DNA of 7,462 bases, from positions 1 to 7,462 of the forward strand of contig CAMLKS010000116.1 in the NCBI GenBank assembly GCA_946480675.1, in the 5' to 3' direction. The notes under the pieces are model-generated. The model searched no databases. It was given only the letters and a program-made list of their open reading frames with translations, and was not told the origin of the DNA. Of the stretch, positions 1 through 6,053 are shown piece after piece. This DNA comes from an uncultured Bacteroidota bacterium (GTDB taxonomy: Bacteria; Bacteroidota; Bacteroidia; Chitinophagales; Chitinophagaceae). The translations under genes and the position numbers were made by a program. The stretch's first letter is position 1; each line of letters starts with the position of its first letter.

Positions 1-347
1 ATCTTTCCGCCCAGCGTAGAGCCTTCCAATACATACATAGCCCCCATCGCTTTAGCTTTTGCATCTACACGTGGAGCATCGGCCGTTTCAGACGGGATGG
101 TTTCACCCCAAGACTCCAGCTCCTGTACAATGACACGTGCTTTACGGCGCTCATCATATGCAGGAATGTTTTCATTATTCAAAAATATAGATAACTGCTC
201 CTCCACCCTGCTAAAATAACCGTAGAAACATTTCAGAAGATCGGCATACCGGGCCGGGGTTTCAATACTTTTAATATAGGGTATCAACATCTTATCGAGC
301 GCCTGATGTGCGGCCATTGTTGAGGAGCGTAATTCTTTTATAAACAT
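1..347 (-). CDS. bphO: Biliverdin-producing heme oxygenase, N-terminal part (cut by window edge)
   Basis: Partial gene; 115 residues are visible and the C-terminus lies left of the window. Enzymes of this family open heme with O2 and reductant to give biliverdin, iron and CO in the cytoplasm. The visible protein starts MFIKELRSSTMAAHQALDK, where the T-x3-H pattern puts His14 at the expected proximal heme ligand. It also carries the family signature YVLEGSTLGG at residues 105-114, which lies on the distal helix over the heme. The ATG at 347 is chosen because it places the LR..T...H motif at the usual distance from the N-terminus. The reading frame stays open upstream into the phytochrome gene, but no better start is seen. 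It lies 22 bases after the phytochrome stop on the same strand, so it is very probably co-transcribed and supplies the phytochrome chromophore. The motifs make the family call strong; the missing C-terminal half prevents a check of intactness. Confidence 0.88.
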   Translation of the reverse strand, partial: MFIKELRSSTMAAHQALDKMLIPYIKSIETPARYADLLKCFYGYFSRVEEQLSIFLNNENIPAYDERRKARVIVQELESWGETIPSETADAPRVDAKAKAMGAMYVLEGSTLGGK

Positions 348-369
348 AGGGTCAACAGTTAAATAAATT

Positions 370-2616
370 TTACAATACAGGGAAATACACGATAAATTTT
401 GCACCGTTTCCTTCCTCCCCTTTTGCTTCAATGAAGCCATCATGGACTTCCATCACTTTTTTGCAAATGGCGAGGCCAATGCCGGTACCCTCATATACGC
501 TGATACCATTCAGACGTTGGAACACTTTAAAGATAACATTGCCATATTTATCATCGAAGCCAATTCCTTTATCTGAAAATGTAATCTTATGATATACCTG
601 GTTATTACCAGAAATGGCAGGGATGCATGCTTTTTCTGATAATATCTCTATTTCGGGGGTAGTACCGGGCTTGGCAAACTTGATTGCGTTACTCAGTAAA
701 TTAATAAAAAGCTGCCTTACCTGGAACCAAACTCCATTAATAACAGGCAGATCCTGCGCCGTTAGTTTAACTTGCTTTTCATTTATCAGGTCTTCGAGTT
801 CGACTTTTACCTCCGACAATACATCATTAAGCTTTAGTTCGGTAAACTTGGTTTCTGAGGCGGCGAGACGTGAATAGTTAAGAATATCTTCTATCAAGTT
901 CTGCATACGGCCGGCAGACTTACGCATGCGTTCTATAAGGTCTATTGGCTCAGATGAAATATTATATTCACTGGTTTCCAATATTTTAGATGCAAATATT
1001 TGAATCTTTCGTAGAGGTTCTTTTAGGTCATGTGTACCAATCCAGTTAAGGTTTGAAAGTTCTTCATTGGCCAGCCTGAGTTTGTCTGATAGCTTGCGTT
1101 GCACTTCTTCCTCCTTTCGGATATCACTAAGAGAAAACTGTTTTTGCAGTGCATACGCACATTTGGCAGCTGCATTCACCTCTACCTTCAGCCAATCTTT
1201 ACTATACCCTTTTACAATCTCCTTCCAAAGGGAAAACGACTTACGGGGAAATAAACCCTTCTCGTCCTTAACGATAGCTTTGTCGGGTTCTCCTGCCCAA
1301 TGAATAGTTTGTTCCAGTTCGTTCCGGAACCAGATAATGCTGTTGTTTGAAGTAGGACTTAGTGAAAAGTACAATGCCCCGGTAGCTCCCGCCAGTCCAG
1401 GGAGCACAGATTGAATATTATTAGTTGCAAAATCAGCATATTTCTGATTTCGAAGGTAGGTTGCCAATTCAATTACCTGTTCTTTGGCGGGTGTATGGCC
1501 ATTACTATACACTGCATCGTTATAAATGATTGAAACACCATCGGCTTCTACCAGTTTTAATAACTGCGGATGAGAGATGTATTGCTCTACCTGCTCATTG
1601 TTATTCAGAAAATGCAACAGATCTTGCATCATCTGGTCCTTAGCTAACGTCAATTCGTGCTCTTCCGTCAGTTCCCGCACTTTTATTTGTGAAGTGAGGA
1701 AATGTGCCTGGAGTAAGGCTGTCAGGCGTATGTAATGCGGTATATTCTTTGGCCCATAATGGTGACAGGCAATAAGCCCCCAAAGCTTTTTATCTTGTAT
1801 CAGTGATATGGTAAGCGTTGCACCTACCCCCATATTTTTCAAGTACTCTATGTGTATAGGAGATACACTGCGTAATACAGATAAACTTAAATCAAGACTT
1901 GAATTGTCGGCATTATTTTGTTGAGTAACAATAGGCACAGGTTTATAGTTTACATCACTTATCATACGCATCAGGTTCTTGAGATATAACTGGCGTGCCT
2001 GGGCAGGTATATCTGTATGCGGATAATGTAAACCATAGAACGCCTCAAGGTCGTCCCTTTTTGCCTCGGCAAATACTTCTCCATTATAATCCTTATCAAA
2101 CCGATAGACCATCACCCTATCATAACCGGTTATTTTATGGATCTCTTCAGCAATGGATTGGCAAAGCCCTTGCAAGCCCATGGTTTCCTGGAGCGCACTA
2201 ACAAACTGACGGGTTTGAATATATAAATTAGGCAGTTCCATACTACCATCGGGGAAAGGTTCAAATTCCAACACCAATACCTCGCCGCTATTATGAACAG
2301 TAGTATTATATTGTACATCTTTAAATGTACAGACATATGGACGTGAAGTATCTCTTAATGGGTCATTCAGATAGTTGGTAAGACGGATGGCTTCCTCACA
2401 ATCAAAAATATCTGCATAGTGCTTCCCTAGTATATCCTTTGCACCGATACCAATGAAGTCGGTACAATTTTCGCTGCAATAAATTATCTCATGACCATGA
2501 CCATTGATACCTAAAAGAAAACCATGAGGTTGTATGCTACCGGGTATATGGATAGGCTCACTCTCACAATTACTGATATTTACCACATCCTGGTTTACAA
2601 TATTCTTAATAATCAT
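370..2616 (-). CDS. bphP: Bacteriophytochrome sensor histidine kinase (PAS-GAF-PHY-HisKA-HATPase)
   Basis: A 748-residue soluble red/far-red photoreceptor kinase. The N-terminal PAS domain (about 15-120) has the biliverdin-binding Cys17 just before PIHIPGSIQPHG. The GAF domain (about 140-310) shows DRVMVYRF, PHTDIPAQARQLY with Asp202, the SPIHIEYL stretch with His255, and LWGLIACHH with His286. These match the chromophore-pocket residues of bacterial phytochromes. The position that carries Cys in cyanobacterial and plant phytochromes is Ile254, which supports biliverdin rather than phycocyanobilin as ligand. The PHY domain (about 325-490) has tongue motifs WFRNELEQTIHWAGEP and PRKSF (457-461). 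A helical linker leads to HisKA with phospho-acceptor His529 in THDLKEPLR. The ATPase domain follows with the N-box LLSNAIKF, the G1 box DKGIGF and the G2 box GTGIGL. All key residues appear intact. The ATG at 2616 lies 24 bases after the response-regulator stop. There is no fused receiver, so the upstream single-domain regulator is the likely partner. Confidence 0.96.
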   Translation of the reverse strand: MIIKNIVNQDVVNISNCESEPIHIPGSIQPHGFLLGINGHGHEIIYCSENCTDFIGIGAKDILGKHYADIFDCEEAIRLTNYLNDPLRDTSRPYVCTFKDVQYNTTVHNSGEVLVLEFEPFPDGSMELPNLYIQTRQFVSALQETMGLQGLCQSIAEEIHKITGYDRVMVYRFDKDYNGEVFAEAKRDDLEAFYGLHYPHTDIPAQARQLYLKNLMRMISDVNYKPVPIVTQQNNADNSSLDLSLSVLRSVSPIHIEYLKNMGVGATLTISLIQDKKLWGLIACHHYGPKNIPHYIRLTALLQAHFLTSQIKVRELTEEHELTLAKDQMMQDLLHFLNNNEQVEQYISHPQLLKLVEADGVSIIYNDAVYSNGHTPAKEQVIELATYLRNQKYADFATNNIQSVLPGLAGATGALYFSLSPTSNNSIIWFRNELEQTIHWAGEPDKAIVKDEKGLFPRKSFSLWKEIVKGYSKDWLKVEVNAAAKCAYALQKQFSLSDIRKEEEVQRKLSDKLRLANEELSNLNWIGTHDLKEPLRKIQIFASKILETSEYNISSEPIDLIERMRKSAGRMQNLIEDILNYSRLAASETKFTELKLNDVLSEVKVELEDLINEKQVKLTAQDLPVINGVWFQVRQLFINLLSNAIKFAKPGTTPEIEILSEKACIPAISGNNQVYHKITFSDKGIGFDDKYGNVIFKVFQRLNGISVYEGTGIGLAICKKVMEVHDGFIEAKGEEGNGAKFIVYFPVL

Positions 2617-2640
2617 TATTCAGTAACGGCAATTGGAGTT

Positions 2641-3033
2641 CTACAATAGCTCTTCTATGCAATTGCTTATCAATACTTTCAGGCTATTATAGCTGGTAGG
2701 TTTGGTATAGTAACCATCTGCTCCTTCTTGCTTGGCCGTATGGATATAGGAATTCGATGAAGATGTTGAAAGCATATAAATTTTTATGCCATCAAATAAA
2801 TGATTTTCGCGAATACGGCTAAGGCATTCAAAACCATTCATTACAGGCATATTTACATCAAGAAAAATAGCAGTAGGCAATTGCGAGTTGGAACGCAATA
2901 TTTGTAACAGTTCCGTTCCGGTGGCTAATGTGTGCACATCTGCGTGTGAAACTGATTCCCTGATAGCCTCTTTAAATAAAAAACGGTCATCTGTGTCATC
3001 ATCCACATAAATAATTTTGAATTTCTGAGGCAT
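2641..3033 (-). CDS. Single-domain response regulator (receiver only), likely phytochrome partner
   Basis: A 130-residue CheY-like receiver with no output domain. The acidic pocket is YVDDDTDD (Asp11-13), the phospho-acceptor is Asp59 in FLDVNMP, the switch residue is Ser89/Thr90 in MLSTSS, and the conserved lysine is Lys111 in TKP. It is the first gene of the phytochrome operon, with the kinase starting 24 bases downstream, so phosphotransfer from phytochrome His529 is the natural inference. Rcp1, which pairs with cyanobacterial Cph1, is a known precedent for this arrangement. With no output domain, it may act by protein-protein contact or as a relay or phosphate sink; its target cannot be read here. 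The ATG at 3033 fits the domain start and no Shine-Dalgarno motif is visible. A weak -7-like box lies in the 115-base gap upstream. The family call is firm; the partner assignment rests on context. Confidence 0.93.
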   Translation of the reverse strand: MPQKFKIIYVDDDTDDRFLFKEAIRESVSHADVHTLATGTELLQILRSNSQLPTAIFLDVNMPVMNGFECLSRIRENHLFDGIKIYMLSTSSSNSYIHTAKQEGADGYYTKPTSYNSLKVLISNCIEELL

Positions 3034-3092
3034 GGAGGGTGTGTATTTTATTGCCCATCAACGGGTTATGGTTATGGTGCAGCGGTGGTGTT

Positions 3093-3100
3093 CAAAAATG
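3093..3100 (-). promoter_or_regulatory. Possible -7 promoter box for the phytochrome operon
   Basis: On the minus strand this reads CATTTTTG, one mismatch from the Bacteroidota -7 consensus TAnnTTTG. It lies about 60 bases upstream of the response-regulator ATG. No TTG -33 element is seen at the right distance, so this is tentative. The 3034-3148 gap holds no gene and no obvious terminator for miaE, so read-through from miaE is an alternative. Confidence 0.22.
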
Positions 3101-3148
3101 CGCCATTAAAATTAACTAAAAACTTAAACATTGAAAATTATGAACCAA

Positions 3149-3751
3149 TCAGTGCATTCTATCTCCACGTGGTTCAAACTGTTTCAGCACATTTCCTTCT
3201 ATATCCAGCCATTGCTGCCATGCGCGCCTTACCCTGTCATGCGGATAGTACTTTTCAGCCAGATCTATGAAAAGACGATAGTGCCCAGCTTCCGAAACCA
3301 TAAATTTATAATAGAACTTCCGGAGCATTTCTTCTTCCAGGTTTTCAGACAATAAACGGAACCGCTCGCAACTGCGCGCTTCTATCAAAGCACATATCAT
3401 CAGTTTATGCAATAGCTTATCTTCACCGGGAATGCCCTTGGGTTCATTTTGCAGTAGCAGGTTTACATAATCATCCTTTCGCTGTTTACCTAATGTATAA
3501 CCACGCTTCTTCATCTCGGCCCACACCATACGAAAGTGCCCCCACTCTTCTGTAACTATAGGTGCTAATGCATTCACCAAATCCATTTTATCGGGATATC
3601 GTTGTATCAACGATATGCATTGGGTAGCTGCTTTCTGCTCGCAAAAAGCATGGTCGGTCAGTATTTCTTCCAGCGATACGGAAGCGAGATCGGCCCATCG
3701 GGGGTCTGTAGGTAGTTTAAGGCCAAGGATGGAATTATCTGCAGTGCTCAT
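3149..3751 (-). CDS. miaE: tRNA-(ms2io6A)-hydroxylase family protein (MiaE)
   Basis: A 200-residue ferritin-like diiron protein. MiaE enzymes use O2 to hydroxylate the isopentenyl side chain of the modified adenosine at tRNA position 37. The likely iron ligands are all present: Glu38 in FCEQKAA, Glu69 and His72 in TEEWGHF, Glu124 in LIEARSCERF, and Glu154 and His157 in VSEAGHY. The ALIEARSCERF and SEAGHYRLF blocks and the total length are typical of the family. The ATG at 3751 is preceded by a good -7 box, giving a leader of only about 10-15 bases. The gene is divergent from the DUF6766-like gene and lies 115 bases upstream of the phytochrome operon on the same strand, with no clear terminator between. 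The family is well supported; whether the exact substrate is the 2-methylthio form depends on MiaB, which is not in the window. Confidence 0.92.
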   Translation of the reverse strand: MSTADNSILGLKLPTDPRWADLASVSLEEILTDHAFCEQKAATQCISLIQRYPDKMDLVNALAPIVTEEWGHFRMVWAEMKKRGYTLGKQRKDDYVNLLLQNEPKGIPGEDKLLHKLMICALIEARSCERFRLLSENLEEEMLRKFYYKFMVSEAGHYRLFIDLAEKYYPHDRVRRAWQQWLDIEGNVLKQFEPRGDRMH

Positions 3752-3768
3752 TTTGATAGTATAATACG

Positions 3769-3776
3769 CAAAAATA
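3769..3776 (-). promoter_or_regulatory. -7 promoter box of miaE (TATTTTTG)
   Basis: The minus strand reads TATTTTTG, a full match to the Bacteroidota TAnnTTTG box, 17 bases upstream of the miaE ATG. No clear TTG is found at the -33 position; only AT-rich sequence is there. Transcription would begin very close to the start codon. Confidence 0.42.
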
Positions 3777-3790
3777 AGAAAGTGTGCTAT

Positions 3791-3811
3791 GGCATAAATT
3801 TTTTCGATGCC
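3791..3811 (+). promoter_or_regulatory. Inverted repeat over a candidate promoter of the DUF6766-like gene
   Basis: GGCAT and ATGCC arms (3791-3795 and 3807-3811) form a perfect 5-base inverted repeat with an 11-base AT-rich spacer. TAAATTTT at 3795-3802 is one mismatch from the -7 box TAnnTTTG and overlaps the left arm. It lies 9 bases before the ATG at 3820 and could be an operator or a chance repeat. Confidence 0.25.
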
Positions 3812-3819
3812 TTAAAACC

Positions 3820-4485
3820 ATGACTACAAAAAAACATAGCTTTTTTTATAAAAACGGCCTTAGCATCGTGGTACTTGCACTAATGTTTGTTTCCTTGTTT
3901 GGTCAGTTCATAACAGGATGGCATGAACGCAATGATGAATTACAGGAAGAAGGGAAAGCTAAAGAAACACTTTGGGCATATGCACACAGCGGCCATTTCA
4001 TTCAAGCTACTTTCGAAAACTGGGAGAGTGAATTTTTGCAAATGGCATTGTACGTAATACTAACCGTCCACCTGCGACAAGTAGGCTCTTCAGAGTCTAA
4101 AAAACTGGATGAGGAAGAAGAAGTAGATCGGGAGCCACAAGCGCATCAGGATGCGCCCTGGCCGGTGAAAAAAGGCGGAATATGGTTGAAGCTCTATAAA
4201 AATTCACTATCCATAGTACTCATATTGCTATTTATAGGCTCTTTTGTGGCACACTTCTATGGTAGCCTGAAAAGCCATAATGAAGAGCAGGCTGATAAAA
4301 ACCTGCCGCCCGACGATTGGCAGCATTATATAACACAAGCCCGCTTTTGGTTTGAGTCTTTCCAAAACTGGCAGAGTGAATTCTTATCTGTAGCTACCAT
4401 TGTTATCCTATCTATATGGCTCAGACAAAAAGGTTCGCCTGAATCAAAACCTGTAGATGCACCTTACAGTGAAACGGGCAAATAA
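3820..4485 (+). CDS. DUF6766-like membrane protein with two tandem copies of one module
   Basis: A 221-residue protein of unknown function, recognised by its pattern as the DUF6766 type. It has four predicted membrane helices in two homologous halves. The first half (about residues 10-97) starts YKNGLSIVV, has ENWESEFLQ and ends LRQVGSSESK. The second (about 126-213) starts YKNSLSIVL, has QNWQSEFLS and ends LRQKGSPESK. In each half a helix leads into a charged loop, then the NW-x-SEF motif opens a second helix. An acidic linker (DEEEEVD) joins them. The ATG at 3820 is preferred; a GTG at 3784 in frame would add 12 residues that do not resemble the module and would lie over the promoter region. 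No signal peptide or catalytic motif is seen. The gene is divergent from miaE and convergent with the cold-shock gene. The function is unknown. Confidence 0.82.
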   Translation: MTTKKHSFFYKNGLSIVVLALMFVSLFGQFITGWHERNDELQEEGKAKETLWAYAHSGHFIQATFENWESEFLQMALYVILTVHLRQVGSSESKKLDEEEEVDREPQAHQDAPWPVKKGGIWLKLYKNSLSIVLILLFIGSFVAHFYGSLKSHNEEQADKNLPPDDWQHYITQARFWFESFQNWQSEFLSVATIVILSIWLRQKGSPESKPVDAPYSETGK

Positions 4486-4486
4486 A

Positions 4487-4511
4487 AAGACCAGCTGCAT
4501 GAGCTGGTCTT
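4487..4511 (-). terminator. Hairpin terminator shared by the convergent DUF6766-like and cold-shock genes
   Basis: A perfect 10-base stem (AAGACCAGCT with AGCTGGTCTT) encloses a 5-base loop. On the minus strand the stem runs into TTTATTTG, a usable U-tract ending the cold-shock transcript. On the plus strand it starts one base after the DUF6766-like stop, but the U-tract there is poor. It is mainly a minus-strand terminator and perhaps works in both directions. Confidence 0.8.
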
Positions 4512-4535
4512 AAAGGCTTTCAAAAATGTCTATTA

Positions 4536-4742
4536 CTATCGTATAACACGAACGTTTACGGCGTTCATGCCTTTTCTACCTTGCTGCAATTCAAATTCTA
4601 CACGGTCGTTCTCTTTCACTTGTTCCTTCAGGCCGGTAACGTGTACAAAAGTCTCCTGGTTTGTGCCATCATGCTTGATGAAACCAAAGCCTTTGGCTTC
4701 ATTAAAGAACTTTACAGTTCCTGTTAATTTTTGTTCTTGCAC
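4536..4742 (-). CDS. Cold-shock domain protein (CspA family)
   Basis: A 68-residue single cold-shock domain that binds single-stranded RNA and DNA and acts as an RNA chaperone. RNP1 is KGFGFIKHD (17-25) and RNP2 is TFVHVTGL (31-38). The aromatic KFFN (11-14) replaces the KWFN of enterobacterial CspA, as is common in Bacteroidota. The start is a GTG at 4742: an in-frame TAA lies 18 bases upstream, no ATG is available before the RNP motifs, and starting here gives the usual length. A good -7 box lies about 30 bases upstream and implies a short leader, unlike the long structured leaders of enterobacterial cspA. The gene ends before a strong hairpin. The desaturase gene is its upstream neighbour on the same strand. 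Low-temperature induction is plausible but not shown by sequence; many family members are constitutive. Confidence 0.95.
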   Translation of the reverse strand: MQEQKLTGTVKFFNEAKGFGFIKHDGTNQETFVHVTGLKEQVKENDRVEFELQQGRKGMNAVNVRVIR

Positions 4743-4770
4743 TGTAAATAGTTTTAATTAGTAATGTTAC

Positions 4771-4778
4771 CAAAGATA
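4771..4778 (-). promoter_or_regulatory. -7 promoter box of the cold-shock gene (TATCTTTG)
   Basis: The minus strand reads TATCTTTG, a full match to TAnnTTTG, 28 bases before the GTG start. The -33 region is T-rich without a proper TTG. The match and position suggest the cold-shock gene has its own promoter rather than depending on the desaturase transcript. Confidence 0.45.
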
Positions 4779-4815
4779 CTGTTTAACATTAATAAAAAAA
4801 GCTATCCAAATATTT

Positions 4816-5916
4816 TTAATCGCGGCCCAATTTACGCAGCATGCGGCCATGATTTACCAGTGCATGTGCAAAGGTGGGCTGCTCCTGGTATGGCAATCCG
4901 TACTCCCTGGCCGTTTCCTTTACAAACCGTGCTATATTCTTATAGTGTATATGGCAAATATGTGGGAACAGGTGATGTTCTATCTGGCGGTTGAGGCCAC
5001 CAACAAACCAGCCTACCAAAGCGCTGCGTGGCGAAAAGTTTGCAGTGTTCAGCAATTGATGCACGGCCCAGTTATTTTCCATCTTCCTGTCATCAGAAGG
5101 CAAAGGAAATTCACACTCTTCCATTACGTGTGCCAGCTGGAAGATGCAAGACAACAGCAAACCGGCTGTAAAATGCATCAGCAGGAAGCCTAACAGCACA
5201 TGCATGAAAGGAATACCGGTAATCATTACGGGTATAACAAAAATATAGAGATAATAAAATATTTTGTAGATAGCCAACTGCAGCATAGCCTTGCCCAGTG
5301 TTATCTTTTCTTTCTTCAACAGGTCTTTTTTGTGATAATCATATACCTGCCTGAAATCTTTAATAGTAGCCCATTGCAATGTAAGCAAGCCATACAAGAA
5401 CCATGCATACCAGTGCTGGTAGCGGTGCATGAAATACTTTTTAGAATGCGGGGAAAAACGCAGGAAAATACCGGCATCTATATCATCATCCAGCCCATCG
5501 ATATTTGTATAGGTATGATGCAGGATATTGTGTTGTATCTTCCATGTTACCTCGTAGCCACCTACCAGGGCTATGATCTTGCCCAGATACTTATTCAGCG
5601 ATTTGTTATCAGAATAAGAACCGTGGTTGGAATCGTGCATTACGGAACAACCGATACCCGTCATACCGATACCCATTACCAGCCACATGGCATAGAACAA
5701 CCACAGGTTGGTAGCCAGGCCTGATACAATAACAGCATATGGTATGAGGTACATAGACACCATAGCTACAGTCTTCAGCTTCATGGAAGCATTGCCATGC
5801 GGGTCTATATTATTATCTGTAAAGTATGCGTCTACTTTTCTTTTCAGTGTATCGTAGAAACCCTCACCTTTCCGGGGAGCGAAACGAACAATATCCAGTT
5901 TTTTTATTTGTGACAA
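4816..5916 (-). CDS. Membrane fatty acid desaturase, front-end type (third box QIEHH), no cytochrome b5 domain
   Basis: A 366-residue integral membrane diiron desaturase that would introduce double bonds into acyl chains using O2 and an electron donor. The three histidine boxes are HDSNH (94-98), HNILHH (129-134) and QIEHH (311-315), with extra conserved histidines in LAHVMEE (263) and WAVHQLLNTANF (286). Membrane spans lie around 48-90 and 212-262. Gln in the third box is characteristic of front-end desaturases (delta-5/delta-6 types). Unlike many eukaryotic members there is no N-terminal cytochrome b5 domain, so a separate ferredoxin or b5-type donor is expected. The start is TTG at 5916: an in-frame TAG lies 27 bases upstream and the first in-frame ATG is Met45, which would remove part of the conserved N-terminus. 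The regiospecificity and the substrate form (acyl-CoA or acyl-lipid) cannot be told. The cold-shock gene follows 73 bases downstream. Confidence 0.92.
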   Translation of the reverse strand: MSQIKKLDIVRFAPRKGEGFYDTLKRKVDAYFTDNNIDPHGNASMKLKTVAMVSMYLIPYAVIVSGLATNLWLFYAMWLVMGIGMTGIGCSVMHDSNHGSYSDNKSLNKYLGKIIALVGGYEVTWKIQHNILHHTYTNIDGLDDDIDAGIFLRFSPHSKKYFMHRYQHWYAWFLYGLLTLQWATIKDFRQVYDYHKKDLLKKEKITLGKAMLQLAIYKIFYYLYIFVIPVMITGIPFMHVLLGFLLMHFTAGLLLSCIFQLAHVMEECEFPLPSDDRKMENNWAVHQLLNTANFSPRSALVGWFVGGLNRQIEHHLFPHICHIHYKNIARFVKETAREYGLPYQEQPTFAHALVNHGRMLRKLGRD

Positions 5917-5932
5917 TCGCTTAAAAATTTTC

Positions 5933-5955
5933 GCTAAGTTAAGCTATTGCTAAGT
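5933..5955 (-). repeat. Short direct repeat (ACTTAGC twice) upstream of the desaturase
   Basis: On the minus strand ACTTAGC occurs twice, at 5949-5955 and 5933-5939, with a 9-base spacer, so the copies are 16 bases apart start to start. It lies 17-39 bases upstream of the TTG start, where a regulator might bind. No convincing -7 box was found in this 5917-6007 region. The repeat is short and could be chance. Confidence 0.2.
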
Positions 5956-6006
5956 GATTTGCAGATGACATTTATCACATTCACCACTTTTATATTTACT
6001 ACAACA

Positions 6007-6034
6007 TAAAAGGCAGCTCTATGGCTGCCTTTTA
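6007..6034 (-). terminator. Hairpin terminator after the TPR gene
   Basis: An 11-base perfect stem (TAAAAGGCAGC with GCTGCCTTTTA) has a 6-base loop. On the minus strand it begins 19 bases past the TPR gene stop and ends in CCTTTTATGTT, a short U-tract. It separates the TPR gene from the desaturase downstream, which therefore needs its own promoter. The stem carries A and T runs on both sides, so it could also work in the plus direction, though no plus gene approaches it. Confidence 0.8.
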
Positions 6035-6053
6035 CATATATAAATTTAACAAA

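Noticed and set aside
3040..3080. CCCGTTGATGGG mini-hairpin and CCATAA tandem in the leader of the response-regulator gene
   Set aside because: The stem is only three pairs and the repeat only two copies of six bases; too weak to call a regulatory element.
3085..3355. Two short overlapping plus-strand open frames near the miaE 3' end
   Set aside because: Mostly antisense to miaE, mutually overlapping, without recognisable motifs.
3784..3819. GTG at 3784 as an earlier start of the membrane protein
   Set aside because: The 12 extra residues do not resemble the repeated module, and the region is occupied by the candidate promoter and inverted repeat; the ATG at 3820 is more natural.
4779..4815. 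T-run after the desaturase stop as an intrinsic terminator
   Set aside because: There is a run of seven T on the minus strand but no GC-rich hairpin before it, so it is not called.
4849..5193. Plus-strand open frame of 114 codons
   Set aside because: It is antisense to the C-terminal part of the desaturase, including the QIEHH box; treated as a shadow.
5200..5724. Plus-strand open frame of 174 codons
   Set aside because: It is antisense to the desaturase core, which has all three histidine boxes; no recognisable motifs or promoter.
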